Below are positions 38,975-46,194 of a stretch of DNA of 46,194 bases, piece by piece. The notes below the pieces were generated by a model that saw only the letters and a list, made by a program, of their open reading frames with translations, did not search any database and had not been told where the DNA came from. Every line of letters begins with the position of its first letter. The stretch's first letter is position 1. The translations under genes and the position numbers were made by a program. Source of the DNA: GW2011-AR5 sp041645025 (lineage in GTDB: Archaea; Aenigmatarchaeota; Aenigmatarchaeia; GW2011-AR5); contig JBAZQV010000003.1 of assembly GCA_041645025.1 (NCBI GenBank), positions 1-46,194 of the forward strand, given 5' to 3'.

Positions 38975-39640
38975 CTAAGCCTTACCGGCTTCTACCTTAG
39001 ACTTTTCAAAACTTTCGGTAAAGTTTACCTTTTCGATGCCACTAACGTACTCTATAATAAGCGAACTTATCCGTTCCTTAAGTTGCATTGGAAGCTTGAT
39101 GCTTATGTTAACTAAATTACCTTCTATTTTTGGATCCGCGTCCTTCGCACCGAAAAAATCGAATATGGATTTTACTTGGTCAACGGGAGTATCTATTTTT
39201 TCCTTGACTTCCAGGTGGTATTTCAGCACGTGCCCGGCAAGGGGATTGTTGAAATCCACTCTTATACGTCCGCCGTCTACACTCTGAATGCGTCCCTTTG
39301 CACCGCCGAAGTCAACTATCATACCCTGTCTCGGCTCAACCTTCTGTTCACGAAAAAACTTGCGTGGAACAGTTCTAACAAGCCTGGCATCCCTTTCGCC
39401 AAAACCGTCTTCTGGCTTTATTTCAATATCTTTCTTGTCGCCAACGTTAAGATCCAGAAGAGCAGTATCCAAACCTTTTATCATGAATTTGGCGCCGACA
39501 ATGATCGGCAAGTCCCCATAGGCAATTTTAGAACTGTAGATGCCTTCCTTTTTAGCGATCTCAGCATCCGTAAGGTCAAAAATTTCCCCGGTCTCCAGCT
39601 TTCCTATGTAACTTACTTTTACGAAATCTCCGTTCTTCAT
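38975..39640 (-). CDS. FKBP-type peptidyl-prolyl isomerase (SlyD-like)
   Basis: A 221-residue protein: an N-terminal FKBP domain (KVSYIGKLETGEIFDLT, then the flap insertion, ending NNPLAGHVLKYHLEV) and a C-terminal extension of about 80 residues. The inserted flap region (about 65-125) is typical of long archaeal FKBPs, which also act as chaperones. Its promoter is shared or adjacent to that of the divergent 82-codon gene. Confidence 0.9.
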   Translation of the reverse strand: MKNGDFVKVSYIGKLETGEIFDLTDAEIAKKEGIYSSKIAYGDLPIIVGAKFMIKGLDTALLDLNVGDKKDIEIKPEDGFGERDARLVRTVPRKFFREQKVEPRQGMIVDFGGAKGRIQSVDGGRIRVDFNNPLAGHVLKYHLEVKEKIDTPVDQVKSIFDFFGAKDADPKIEGNLVNISIKLPMQLKERISSLIIEYVSGIEKVNFTESFEKSKVEAGKA

Positions 39641-39670
39641 GATTTCACCAATTACAAATCCTTTACAACT

Positions 39671-39694
39671 CTATAAAAGCGAACCTTTATAAAG
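39671..39694. promoter_or_regulatory. Divergent promoters (FKBP and unknown gene)
   Basis: CTATAAAAGC (39671-39680) lies about 35 bases before the FKBP start on the minus strand; CCTTTATAAAG (39684-39694) lies about 35 bases before the ATG at 39725 on the plus strand. Confidence 0.5.
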
Positions 39695-39724
39695 ATTTTT
39701 GTTACTATTAAGTAATTGATTATT

Positions 39725-39964
39725 ATGGCAACCGACAATAAAAGGGTAACTAAAGCGAATCTTAGTTTTTTTGGATATGGATTTGCTGAAGCTGGTCCAT
39801 TAACTGGCGATAACATAGTAGATAGAAGGACAGGGCTACGGGCTGGAACTTACGATCCCAATACCAATACGCTAAGTTTATACGATGGCATACCAGAAGG
39901 TGTTTTAGCAGATATGCGGGCATACGCAACAGTAGTTAGATTAGAAAAATTAACGAGTGAATAG
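39725..39964 (+). CDS. Uncharacterised protein (79 aa)
   Basis: No family recognised. Starts MATDNKRVTKANLSFFGYGFAEAG; the ATG at 39725 is preferred to that at 39716 because of TATA-box spacing. Polar, without cysteine pairs or membrane segments; VDRRTGLRAGTYDPNTNTLSLYDG resembles a short beta region. It is two bases upstream of the next gene, suggesting an operon. Confidence 0.5.
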   Translation: MATDNKRVTKANLSFFGYGFAEAGPLTGDNIVDRRTGLRAGTYDPNTNTLSLYDGIPEGVLADMRAYATVVRLEKLTSE

Positions 39965-39966
39965 AT

Positions 39967-40254
39967 ATGTTATTTCGAGTTGTAGACGATTGGAAACAGT
40001 TCCTTCCTCCTGAGGATGAAACAAGACTAAATAGCCTGCTGAAAGCTGTGGCAAAGCACAGGAACGCATATAGAGCATCTAAAGACATAAAGATAGCACA
40101 GCTCTGGTGTGCATTTCTTGAGGCACGGAAGGAAAACGCAGTTCTTTACCGAAGACTAAGAAGGCTAGAATATATTTTTGAAGGCATAGCAGAAAGAGTA
40201 AGAAAAGAGGACGTTCTTGAAAGGGAAATTCTCGACAGCCTCGAGAAATTCTAA
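39967..40254 (+). CDS. Uncharacterised helical protein (95 aa)
   Basis: An all-helical, charged protein (EDETRLNSLLKAVAKHRNAYRASKDIKIAQLWCAFLEARKEN... in two or three coils) ending LEREILDSLEKF. No known domain. It is adjacent to the gene before, and 40 bases from the next small gene, so the three small genes 39725-40513 may be one unit. Function unknown. Confidence 0.5.
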   Translation: MLFRVVDDWKQFLPPEDETRLNSLLKAVAKHRNAYRASKDIKIAQLWCAFLEARKENAVLYRRLRRLEYIFEGIAERVRKEDVLEREILDSLEKF

Positions 40255-40294
40255 CATCAAAATAATATATTAACAGTCAATTAGAATGATATTT

Positions 40295-40513
40295 ATGGCA
40301 GAATACATATCAGATGCAATAAGAGTAGATGTTTGCTATCACTGCACGGGCAACAATATGGGCAGACCAAAAGAAACAGAGCAGTGGGTAAAGTATTTTG
40401 ACACGAACGGTATTATGAGATCATGGGAATGTCAAGACTGCAAGCAACTGATAGCCGATGTCGATCTTCTACTCTTGGCCAAATATGTTAGCCCCGAATT
40501 GTTACATACTTAA
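40295..40513 (+). CDS. Small protein with two CxxC pairs
   Basis: A 72-residue protein with VDVCYHCTGNN and WECQDCKQ, two CxxC pairs about 35 residues apart, consistent with a treble-clef or ribbon zinc site. The rest is polar to helical. Its ATG at 40295 is the second Met of the frame. It ends two bases before the convergent leuS stop. Confidence 0.6.
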   Translation: MAEYISDAIRVDVCYHCTGNNMGRPKETEQWVKYFDTNGIMRSWECQDCKQLIADVDLLLLAKYVSPELLHT

Positions 40514-40515
40514 TT

Positions 40516-43332
40516 CTATTCAAGAAACAGCCCGAACTTGCTGGGCGCCGAAGATTTAGCTTTTGGATTGTCAGTGTCATCCGCATCCTGTATCAGTACT
40601 TTGCATCCAGTTTCCTTTTCTATGAAGTCCCTGACCTCTTCCAGCAGCGCAAACTGTCTGCTTCTCGCAAGAACCGGCTGAAGTTCATTTATTTTCTTGT
40701 AAAGAGACTGGATGAATAATACAGTCGCCTTTCCATACGTGCCAGAGGACATAATTTCCTTTGTTATGTCGTTTACGTTGCCTGTTTTGTTCCTGAGAAC
40801 CTTCTGGTGGACACGGAATTTCCAGTCCTCTGCAACGAAGAGCGTTATTTTCTTTGGCGTTATCTTTGCAATGCGCTGGACCTCTTCTATGTCATTCAGC
40901 GTTCTTTTTACAAGCTCTTCGCCTATTTCAGACTCAGAATTTATTTTTGTTTGATCAGGCACAGGCCATTTACTTACAGAAACGAAATCTTTATGACCAA
41001 GAAGGTGCCACAACTCCTCGCAGCTATGGGGAGTAAAAGGCGCAACAAGCTTTACCATATTTTCTATATAGCTTTTCAACACCTTTTGATTGGCATTCTT
41101 TATGCCACCAACCCGCCTCAAATACCATCTAAGGTCATTGGTGGCTTCGAACAGCGCGGTTTGCACAGTATCGCGGAACATTAGTTTCTCAATAGTTTTT
41201 GTAGAGTTCTCTATGTGCCGCTGTATACGGCTCTGCATATAAATGTCCACATTTCCCATTTTCTTCTTCTTCGCTTTTTTCAGATCGTTCAACGTCGAAA
41301 AAATAAGTTCATAACGGTTCCTGTAACCCTTTATGCCCTCCTGTCGCCAGTCGGCATCTTCTATTCCCTGACTGGATCCGGCTATGTTTATTCTTACCAT
41401 ATCAGCCCCATGTTGCTCCACGATGTCCTTGAGGGGTATTATATTGCCCTTGGACTTGCTCATCTTTTCACCCTCAACATTCACGAAGCCGTTTACGCTT
41501 ATCGCTTTTGGCCACTTGTTTTCAGGCCAGATAGCCGTATGATGAAATAGGTAAAATGTTAGATGATTTTGCACAAGATCTTTCCCGCTGTTTCTAATAT
41601 CCATGGGATAGAAATAATCGAATTCCCCACGCATTGACTTCAGAAGTTTCTTAGAAACAGAATTTTTTGCTACCTTCTTCGGATCGCCCTTGCCTAGGAG
41701 CACATAGTCAAACAACTCATCAGTCAGTTTTTTCGGCGGTATTTTATACTTGTTTATTATGTCTGCGATAGTGTAGTAGGCCATGTAAATAGTAGAGTCA
41801 CTTAGCGTTTCGACAATCCATTCCTTGTCCCACGGAAGGAACGTGCCCAATCCGGACTTTCTTGTACATGCCTTGTCCTTCAACCAGTCTATGGTATTTT
41901 CGAAATTGTTTCTTGCGTCCTCCGGATATATATCCATTTTCGAAAGGCAGTATCGAACCCGTTTTTTCCAGTCCTCATCGGAGAATTTCAGGAACCACTG
42001 ATTTTCCAGTATCTTGACATGGCATTTTGTTGTGCATCTGCAGACAACGTTATTGACTTCCCACATTACATCCGCAAGTCCCTTGTCAATAAAATCTAAT
42101 GTGAGCTTTCCCTTCGATTCACTTACCTTCATTCCGGAATATTCGCCGCAATTTTTTAGTGTACCAAGATGAAATTCCTTTTTGTACAACAGGGCCGTAG
42201 CTTCATCCAGTTTGTCAATCTGTGACAAGTTAGTGATTCCCATTTTCTCACTCAGTTCTACTGCGGGCAATTCGCCGAAGCCTTCTGTTTGTATAACGCT
42301 TATCGGTTCCAAATCATTCTTTGCAAAACCATAAACCTGAAGCTCATCATTGTCTATAAGTTCCTTGATTGCTATCCAGTCATATGGCGCATGGGCAGGC
42401 ACACTCATGACAACACCCGTCGCATTCTCAGGATCAACAAATTTAGAAGGCAATATTGGAATTTCCCTGTTGCCCAGTGGCTCTATACATCTTTTGCCAA
42501 ACAAAGCTCTGATGTCAAATATTCCAACAACTTCCGTCCCCTTCATCTGATCCTTCAGTTTTTTTGCAGCATCTTTGCTTACTATCCACCGTTCTCCGTC
42601 TACGGCAATTTCAACATACTCTGCGTCAGGATTAAGCCAGATGTTTGTAACGCCGTAAAGTGTTTCCGGTCTGAGTGTTGCGCACGGAAGCACATATCCC
42701 AAATACGTAAACTTAATCACAGTATATTCCACAGGGCTTTCGCCTTCGCCCTCCAGCCTGTCGTGGTCCCCTGTGGGACTAAGGTCTTTTGGGCACCATA
42801 CAACAGGATGCGTTCCCTGAACAACATAACCCTTCTTTCTTAATGTGTTGTATTGCCACTCGACAAGGCGGCTGAATCCAGGATCAATCGAAAGTGTGAA
42901 TTTCCTTCGCCAGTCTATGGAAAATCCGATTTTTTGGAAGCTTTCAGTCATTCTCTTTGTCCAAAATTTTGCAACATATTCAGGGCCCTTTTTCTTGAAC
43001 GCTTCTAGGTCTTTTTTAGTAGCACCAAAGGTCATGAACGTGTCTACCTGAGTCTGATCGCCTTTTTTGAGGCGTTCTATTATGCCAACTATTGGCTCTC
43101 CTGTGGCATGAAAGCCCTGAGCCATCAGAACGTTGTAGCCCTGCATTCTTTTGAAGCGCGCATAGACATCTGTTCTTGTAAAAGTATAGCTGTGGCCTAT
43201 GTGGGCATTGCCATTCACGTATGGTATTACGTTGGACGTGAAGAACTTCTTTCTCCCGTCAGGATTAGCCTCGAATAGCCTTGCTTTTTCCCACTTTGCC
43301 TGCCACTTTTTATCCAGTGATTTGAAGTCCAT
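40516..43332 (-). CDS. leuS: Leucyl-tRNA synthetase, archaeal type
   Basis: 938 residues, the archaeal/eukaryotic length. The signature HIGH is NGNAHIGHSYTFTRTDVYARF near residue 37 and KMSKS is GEKMSKSKGNIIPL. The CP1 editing domain contains CATLRPETLYGVTN, which resembles the threonine-rich editing region. The catalytic region also has WSNA-like ADWRQEGIKGYRN. Convergent with the small zinc gene at 40513. It charges tRNA-Leu; no tRNA-Leu is in this window. Confidence 0.96.
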   Translation of the reverse strand: MDFKSLDKKWQAKWEKARLFEANPDGRKKFFTSNVIPYVNGNAHIGHSYTFTRTDVYARFKRMQGYNVLMAQGFHATGEPIVGIIERLKKGDQTQVDTFMTFGATKKDLEAFKKKGPEYVAKFWTKRMTESFQKIGFSIDWRRKFTLSIDPGFSRLVEWQYNTLRKKGYVVQGTHPVVWCPKDLSPTGDHDRLEGEGESPVEYTVIKFTYLGYVLPCATLRPETLYGVTNIWLNPDAEYVEIAVDGERWIVSKDAAKKLKDQMKGTEVVGIFDIRALFGKRCIEPLGNREIPILPSKFVDPENATGVVMSVPAHAPYDWIAIKELIDNDELQVYGFAKNDLEPISVIQTEGFGELPAVELSEKMGITNLSQIDKLDEATALLYKKEFHLGTLKNCGEYSGMKVSESKGKLTLDFIDKGLADVMWEVNNVVCRCTTKCHVKILENQWFLKFSDEDWKKRVRYCLSKMDIYPEDARNNFENTIDWLKDKACTRKSGLGTFLPWDKEWIVETLSDSTIYMAYYTIADIINKYKIPPKKLTDELFDYVLLGKGDPKKVAKNSVSKKLLKSMRGEFDYFYPMDIRNSGKDLVQNHLTFYLFHHTAIWPENKWPKAISVNGFVNVEGEKMSKSKGNIIPLKDIVEQHGADMVRINIAGSSQGIEDADWRQEGIKGYRNRYELIFSTLNDLKKAKKKKMGNVDIYMQSRIQRHIENSTKTIEKLMFRDTVQTALFEATNDLRWYLRRVGGIKNANQKVLKSYIENMVKLVAPFTPHSCEELWHLLGHKDFVSVSKWPVPDQTKINSESEIGEELVKRTLNDIEEVQRIAKITPKKITLFVAEDWKFRVHQKVLRNKTGNVNDITKEIMSSGTYGKATVLFIQSLYKKINELQPVLARSRQFALLEEVRDFIEKETGCKVLIQDADDTDNPKAKSSAPSKFGLFLE

Positions 43333-43392
43333 ACTATCAGCTTTTATTTGTTGTCTATATTTTTAAGGTATGGATTTAATTAGATTTAGAGC

Positions 43393-43496
43393 AGGGCGTG
43401 TAGCTCAGCTTGGATAGAGCATTAATCCATTTAGACGCTCTATTGGAGTGGAGGCCTTCTAAGCTAAGGGTCGTGGGTCCGAATCCCACCACGCTC
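43393..43496 (+). tRNA. tRNA-Arg (anticodon TCT) with intron in the anticodon stem
   Basis: Acceptor GGGCGTG pairs with CACGCTC (43489-43495), discriminator A. D arm GCTC/GAGC; T arm GTGGG-TCCGAAT-CCCAC. Reading the anticodon stem as TTAGC/GCTAA requires removing 29 bases (43424-43452) after nucleotide 29; this leaves CCTTCTAA around the anticodon TCT (43457-43459). The intron folds into TCCA/TGGA and TAGA/TCTA stems. Introns at 29/30 are non-canonical. T-loop position 55 is C, where U is usual. Mature length 75. Confidence 0.88.
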
Positions 43497-43536
43497 ATAT
43501 TTTTTGATTTTTAAACTTTTCATTAATCTTGTTAAT

Positions 43537-43827
43537 GTGAGATATGAAACGTTTCATGATGTTATGACGCAAGGTCATGAAAGTAAAGTCCCTAGAGACG
43601 AGACTTCGTATAGAAGGTTTGCTAGATCCTTACATGAGATTTATGAAGAAGTAAAACCCAGAACAAGAAAACAAGCCGAAAAGTACAGAACTGCTTTTTG
43701 GAGCGGCTTCGAGTCAGGGGAAGAAGAAGGAGCTATCAGAGGTACACAAACAGCACATGCTGTGCTCGATTCTGCCGAACGACATATCAGAAGCGCGTCA
43801 GACGCCTTGATGTCCAGGCGTGGGTAG
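43537..43827 (+). CDS. Uncharacterised helical protein (~96 aa)
   Basis: The frame has ATG 43504 within a hydrophobic leader, then GTG 43537 and ATG 43564; a TTTTTAAAC box near 43512 places transcription start close to 43537, so I choose the GTG. The product is charged and helical (RRFARSLHEIYEEVKPRTRKQAEKY), with a glycine-rich centre FWSGFESGEEEGAIRGTQ. No family recognised. It lies 40 bases after the tRNA-Arg gene. Confidence 0.5.
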   Translation: MRYETFHDVMTQGHESKVPRDETSYRRFARSLHEIYEEVKPRTRKQAEKYRTAFWSGFESGEEEGAIRGTQTAHAVLDSAERHIRSASDALMSRRG

Positions 43828-43908
43828 ATGCCATTAATCTAAAAAACTTCTAAGAAACCAAACTTGTAATTTAAATGTATTGATGATAAGTTATTACATA
43901 GTGGTCAA

Positions 43909-44679
43909 ATGACTAGGATTATAGCTGTTGTTTCTGGAAAGGGTGGTGTCGGCAAAACAACCATGGTTGCAAATCTCGGTATTGCGCTTTCTAAGCTGGG
44001 AAAAAACGTTATAATTCTCGATGCTAATCTTACAACCCCAAGCCTGGGCATGCACCTAGGTGTCCCGCTTTATCCTGTAACACTTCACGATGTTCTAAAG
44101 GGTCGTGCAAACATAAAGGACGCTATCTATAGTCATGAAAGCGGAGTGCGCATAGTGCCTGCTGGCATTTCTTTGCGGGATATGAGAGGCGTCGATTCGA
44201 AGGATTTGCCCAATGCCTTGCTTGATTTATTGGGCAGTGCAGAAATAATTATTCTTGATGCCTCAGCAGGTCTGGGTCGCGAAACGCTTGCAGCCATAGA
44301 AGCTGCTGATGAAATTTTGATAGTTACCAACCCGGAAATATCTGCAGTTACGGATGCGCTAAAGGCAGTGAAAATAGCAGAACAGCTCGGAACACGCACA
44401 GCTGGTTTTATAGTGAATCGGGTAAGTGGGAGGAGTCACGAAATGGCAAGAAGAGACATATTGAACATGCTGGACAACGTGAATTTCCTTGGAGAAGTAC
44501 CAGAAGATTTAGCTGTTCAACGTGCTGTTGCTATACGAATTCCTGTTGTTAATCATAGTCCCAACTCGCTCGCGAGCAATGAAATAATGCGCATAGCAGC
44601 CGGCCTCATTGGCGAAGAACACAGGTTCAAACCGAGCATGCCGTGGTACAAGAAAATGTTTCCGTTCATAGGCAGATAG
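43909..44679 (+). CDS. minD: MinD/ParA-like ATPase
   Basis: 256 residues with the deviant Walker A VSGKGGVGKTTM, the switch-like IILDANLTT and the EILIVTNPEISAVTD segment. C-terminal membrane-targeting helix is possible (HRFKPSMPWYKKMFPFIG). Archaeal MinD-like ATPases act in placement of chromosome, archaellum or division machinery. A TTTAAATG box lies about 36 bases upstream. No MinC or MinE is present, as is normal in archaea. Confidence 0.9.
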   Translation: MTRIIAVVSGKGGVGKTTMVANLGIALSKLGKNVIILDANLTTPSLGMHLGVPLYPVTLHDVLKGRANIKDAIYSHESGVRIVPAGISLRDMRGVDSKDLPNALLDLLGSAEIIILDASAGLGRETLAAIEAADEILIVTNPEISAVTDALKAVKIAEQLGTRTAGFIVNRVSGRSHEMARRDILNMLDNVNFLGEVPEDLAVQRAVAIRIPVVNHSPNSLASNEIMRIAAGLIGEEHRFKPSMPWYKKMFPFIGR

Positions 44680-44713
44680 CAAATATTTTTCTCTCGGTAT
44701 GGGGTGTATAATT

Positions 44714-45232
44714 ATGGATGTAATAATCTATTCTATTCCGACAGCAAATGGGCTTATTGCCATGCACGGCGAGAAAGACTATAGTTTCATATCAGAAAGC
44801 AGCTGGAAAAGTTACCTAAAGACGCTCAAAGGTGCCGGAGTTTTTATAATGGGAAGAAGGACATACGAAGTCAGCCTTAGAACAGGCGCATTTCCTTATC
44901 CAGACTGCTTGAACGTCGTAATCACCCACCGAAAGATAAAGAATAAGTGGGGAGATAAAACCCTATTTACAAGCAAGCCTCCGAAACAAGTCGTGCAAAT
45001 GCTTAAAAATAAGGGCTTCAACAAAGCCATAGTTACAGGTGGGCATTTAAGTGCTAGTTTCATGAGAGAAAAACTTGTAGATGAAATATGGATTGATATG
45101 ATGCCAAGGGTATTCGGAAAAGGCACACTGTTATTTGATGGCGCTTATTTCGATGCGGATCTGAAATTATTGAATGTCAGGAGAATCAAAAACGAAGTGC
45201 AATTACGATATAAGGTAATTAAATATAACTAA
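44714..45232 (+). CDS. Dihydrofolate reductase/RibD C-terminal-like reductase
   Basis: A 172-residue NADPH-binding fold: DVIIYSIPTANGLIAM, FIMGRRTYEVS, VVITHRK, and GGHLSASFM with DEIWIDMMPRVFGKGTLLFDG. This is the RibD C-terminal/DHFR-like superfamily, including enzymes of riboflavin and methanopterin or folate metabolism. The exact substrate cannot be read. ATG 44714 is preferred because of the GGGTG site before it; the upstream ATG is 44699. Confidence 0.82.
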   Translation: MDVIIYSIPTANGLIAMHGEKDYSFISESSWKSYLKTLKGAGVFIMGRRTYEVSLRTGAFPYPDCLNVVITHRKIKNKWGDKTLFTSKPPKQVVQMLKNKGFNKAIVTGGHLSASFMREKLVDEIWIDMMPRVFGKGTLLFDGAYFDADLKLLNVRRIKNEVQLRYKVIKYN

Positions 45233-45236
45233 CCCG

Positions 45237-45329
45237 GTGGTTTATACGAAGAAAAAAAGAAAGCTTAGAGACGATGCGGAAAGGGATATTTCTCCTGTTA
45301 AAGGAAAATTAGTTGCAAGACGCTGCTAA
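45237..45329 (+). CDS. Possible 30-residue basic peptide
   Basis: GTG 45237, five bases after the reductase stop, opens MVYTKKKRKLRDDAERDIS and closes at TAA 45327 after KLVARRC. The composition is lysine and arginine rich. Too short for confidence; the rest of the gap 45330-45409 shows nothing. Confidence 0.2.
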   Translation: MVYTKKKRKLRDDAERDISPVKGKLVARRC

Positions 45330-45409
45330 GTACGGCAAGAATAATTGTGTAGTTTTTACAAGCGAGAAAAATATCCATAACACGCACATGTTGCTTTAGC
45401 GACAGGCAA

Positions 45410-46194
45410 TTACTTTTTCCTTAGCAGTTCAAAAACTTCTTCCAGATCAATTTCAAAAGCAACAACCGGTTTTTCAAGGTTCCAGTTATTGAGAACTGCA
45501 GGATGTATTTCTCCTATTAAGCCTAGTTGTTTTCCACCGGAAACTATTTCAGCAGACCTGCCTTCAGCGAAGCTTGGGTGTGTGTTTTTCCTCAGGGTAT
45601 ATTCAATACCCAGGTTTTTCAGCAACGCATCAAGGCTCGATGAAATGGTTTCATAGTTTACAGTAGTTGCAGAAACGGCTGCTGCCAGTTTTGTTACGTC
45701 TTTCGCTCTTGTCTCTGAATTGTCTTGAATTACAGTTGTTCCTATTTCAAATATAGTATGCGGGTATTCTACGTGCTTGTTTTTTGCAAGGAATTCCATA
45801 AGGCTTGGCAGCAGCCATGTACGCAGGACAGACCAGTTCGCTGACGTAGGCTTTTCTATTTCAACCGCGCCGCCTTTGGTTTCCATCTTTTGAAATATGT
45901 TTTCTACATTTGTGAGCGTGTAAGACAGGATTTCCTGGAATCCGGCGCCGGTCATGATTTCTGTTACCTTTTCAACAAAAAACTGTTCTTTTGATATACC
46001 GCCTTTTGTAATTAATTTTGGTATAACGGGCTCGATTTTGTTGAAGCCATAGGCTATGAGTACATCTTCCACGACATCCCTTTCATGCATTATGTCCTGT
46101 CTGTAAGCAGGATAAAGCAGTTCAATTTTCTTCCCCTTTATTGTGGCGCCATAGAGTGACTTTTCCAGAAGCCTTGCAATATCTTTCACAGGAA
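45410..46194 (-). CDS. pheT: Phenylalanyl-tRNA synthetase beta subunit, N-terminal part outside window
   Basis: C-terminal 261 codons of PheT; the frame is open to the last base (the GTG at 46187-46189 is not a start). Visible are the B5-like region (YRQDIMHERDVVEDVLIAYGFNKIEP), the core with WSVLRTWLLPSLMEFLAKNK, and the end of the catalytic-like domain (AEGRSAEIVSGGKQLGLIGEIHPAVLNNW). It binds tRNA-Phe and assists PheS. PheS is not in the window. Confidence 0.93.
   Translation of the reverse strand, partial: PVKDIARLLEKSLYGATIKGKKIELLYPAYRQDIMHERDVVEDVLIAYGFNKIEPVIPKLITKGGISKEQFFVEKVTEIMTGAGFQEILSYTLTNVENIFQKMETKGGAVEIEKPTSANWSVLRTWLLPSLMEFLAKNKHVEYPHTIFEIGTTVIQDNSETRAKDVTKLAAAVSATTVNYETISSSLDALLKNLGIEYTLRKNTHPSFAEGRSAEIVSGGKQLGLIGEIHPAVLNNWNLEKPVVAFEIDLEEVFELLRKK

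Overview
The window is chromosomal DNA of an archaeon. The archaeal signature genes are RadA, archaeal DnaG (TOPRIM), Hjc resolvase, a zinc-finger RPA, a one-domain histone, ribosomal P0/L12 stalk proteins, the bifunctional FBP aldolase/phosphatase, archaeal-type AlaRS and LeuRS, and two intron-containing tRNAs. Many transcripts begin with a TATA box about 25 to 30 bases before a leaderless start, while internal genes use GGTGAT-like ribosome binding sites. FtsZ, MinD-like and FKBP genes together with very compact genes fit a euryarchaeal or DPANN-type genome. I cannot place it more finely from the sequence alone.

Layout. (1) 1-7.5 kb: the end of an SdpI-like membrane protein, then a tight purine operon purSL-purQ-purD-purN-purM covering FGAR to AIR synthesis. 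(2) 7.6-15.9 kb: hjc, dnaG and a small zinc ribbon, the last two behind structured leaders; tldE/tldD on the minus strand; a phosphohexomutase, an LMW-phosphatase-like protein and a sugar nucleotidyltransferase; then an OB-fold membrane protein coupled to thpR. (3) 16.1-26.3 kb: a replication and chromatin neighbourhood. It holds an ORC/Cdc6-like AAA+ ATPase behind a 350 bp array of GTGAA/TTCAC repeats (candidate replication origin), then PRC-barrel, FBP aldolase/phosphatase, radA, RPA, histone, three small HTH proteins and dCMP deaminase. Its intergenic spaces carry features not seen elsewhere in the window: a twin-hairpin element in two inverted, covarying copies, perfect palindromes upstream of the histone gene, a recurring CTCTCACA motif, an RNA-like structured locus and an AT-rich 14-bp repeat. 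(4) 26.7-29.9 kb: DJ-1, winged helix, tRNA-Gln, peptidase E-like, NUDIX, Mth938-like and a secreted or anchored protein behind another twin hairpin. (5) 29.9-39.6 kb, mostly minus strand: ftsZ-secE-nusG-L11-L1-P0-L12-glycosylase-alaS, the classic euryarchaeal translation/secretion cluster, with two uncharacterised genes inserted and a 40-codon gene overlapping the end of alaS. (6) 39.7-46.2 kb: three small unknown genes, leuS, tRNA-Arg with an intron in the anticodon stem, a MinD-like ATPase, a DHFR/RibD-like reductase and the C-terminal part of pheT cut by the window edge.

The observations most worth following are the twin-hairpin element (18256-18342 and 23410-23497), the repeat array before the ORC-like gene (16593-16944), the regional CTCTCACA motif, the structured locus at 24726-24850, the purQ gene that lacks a standard start codon, and the unusual tRNA intron positions and contexts.
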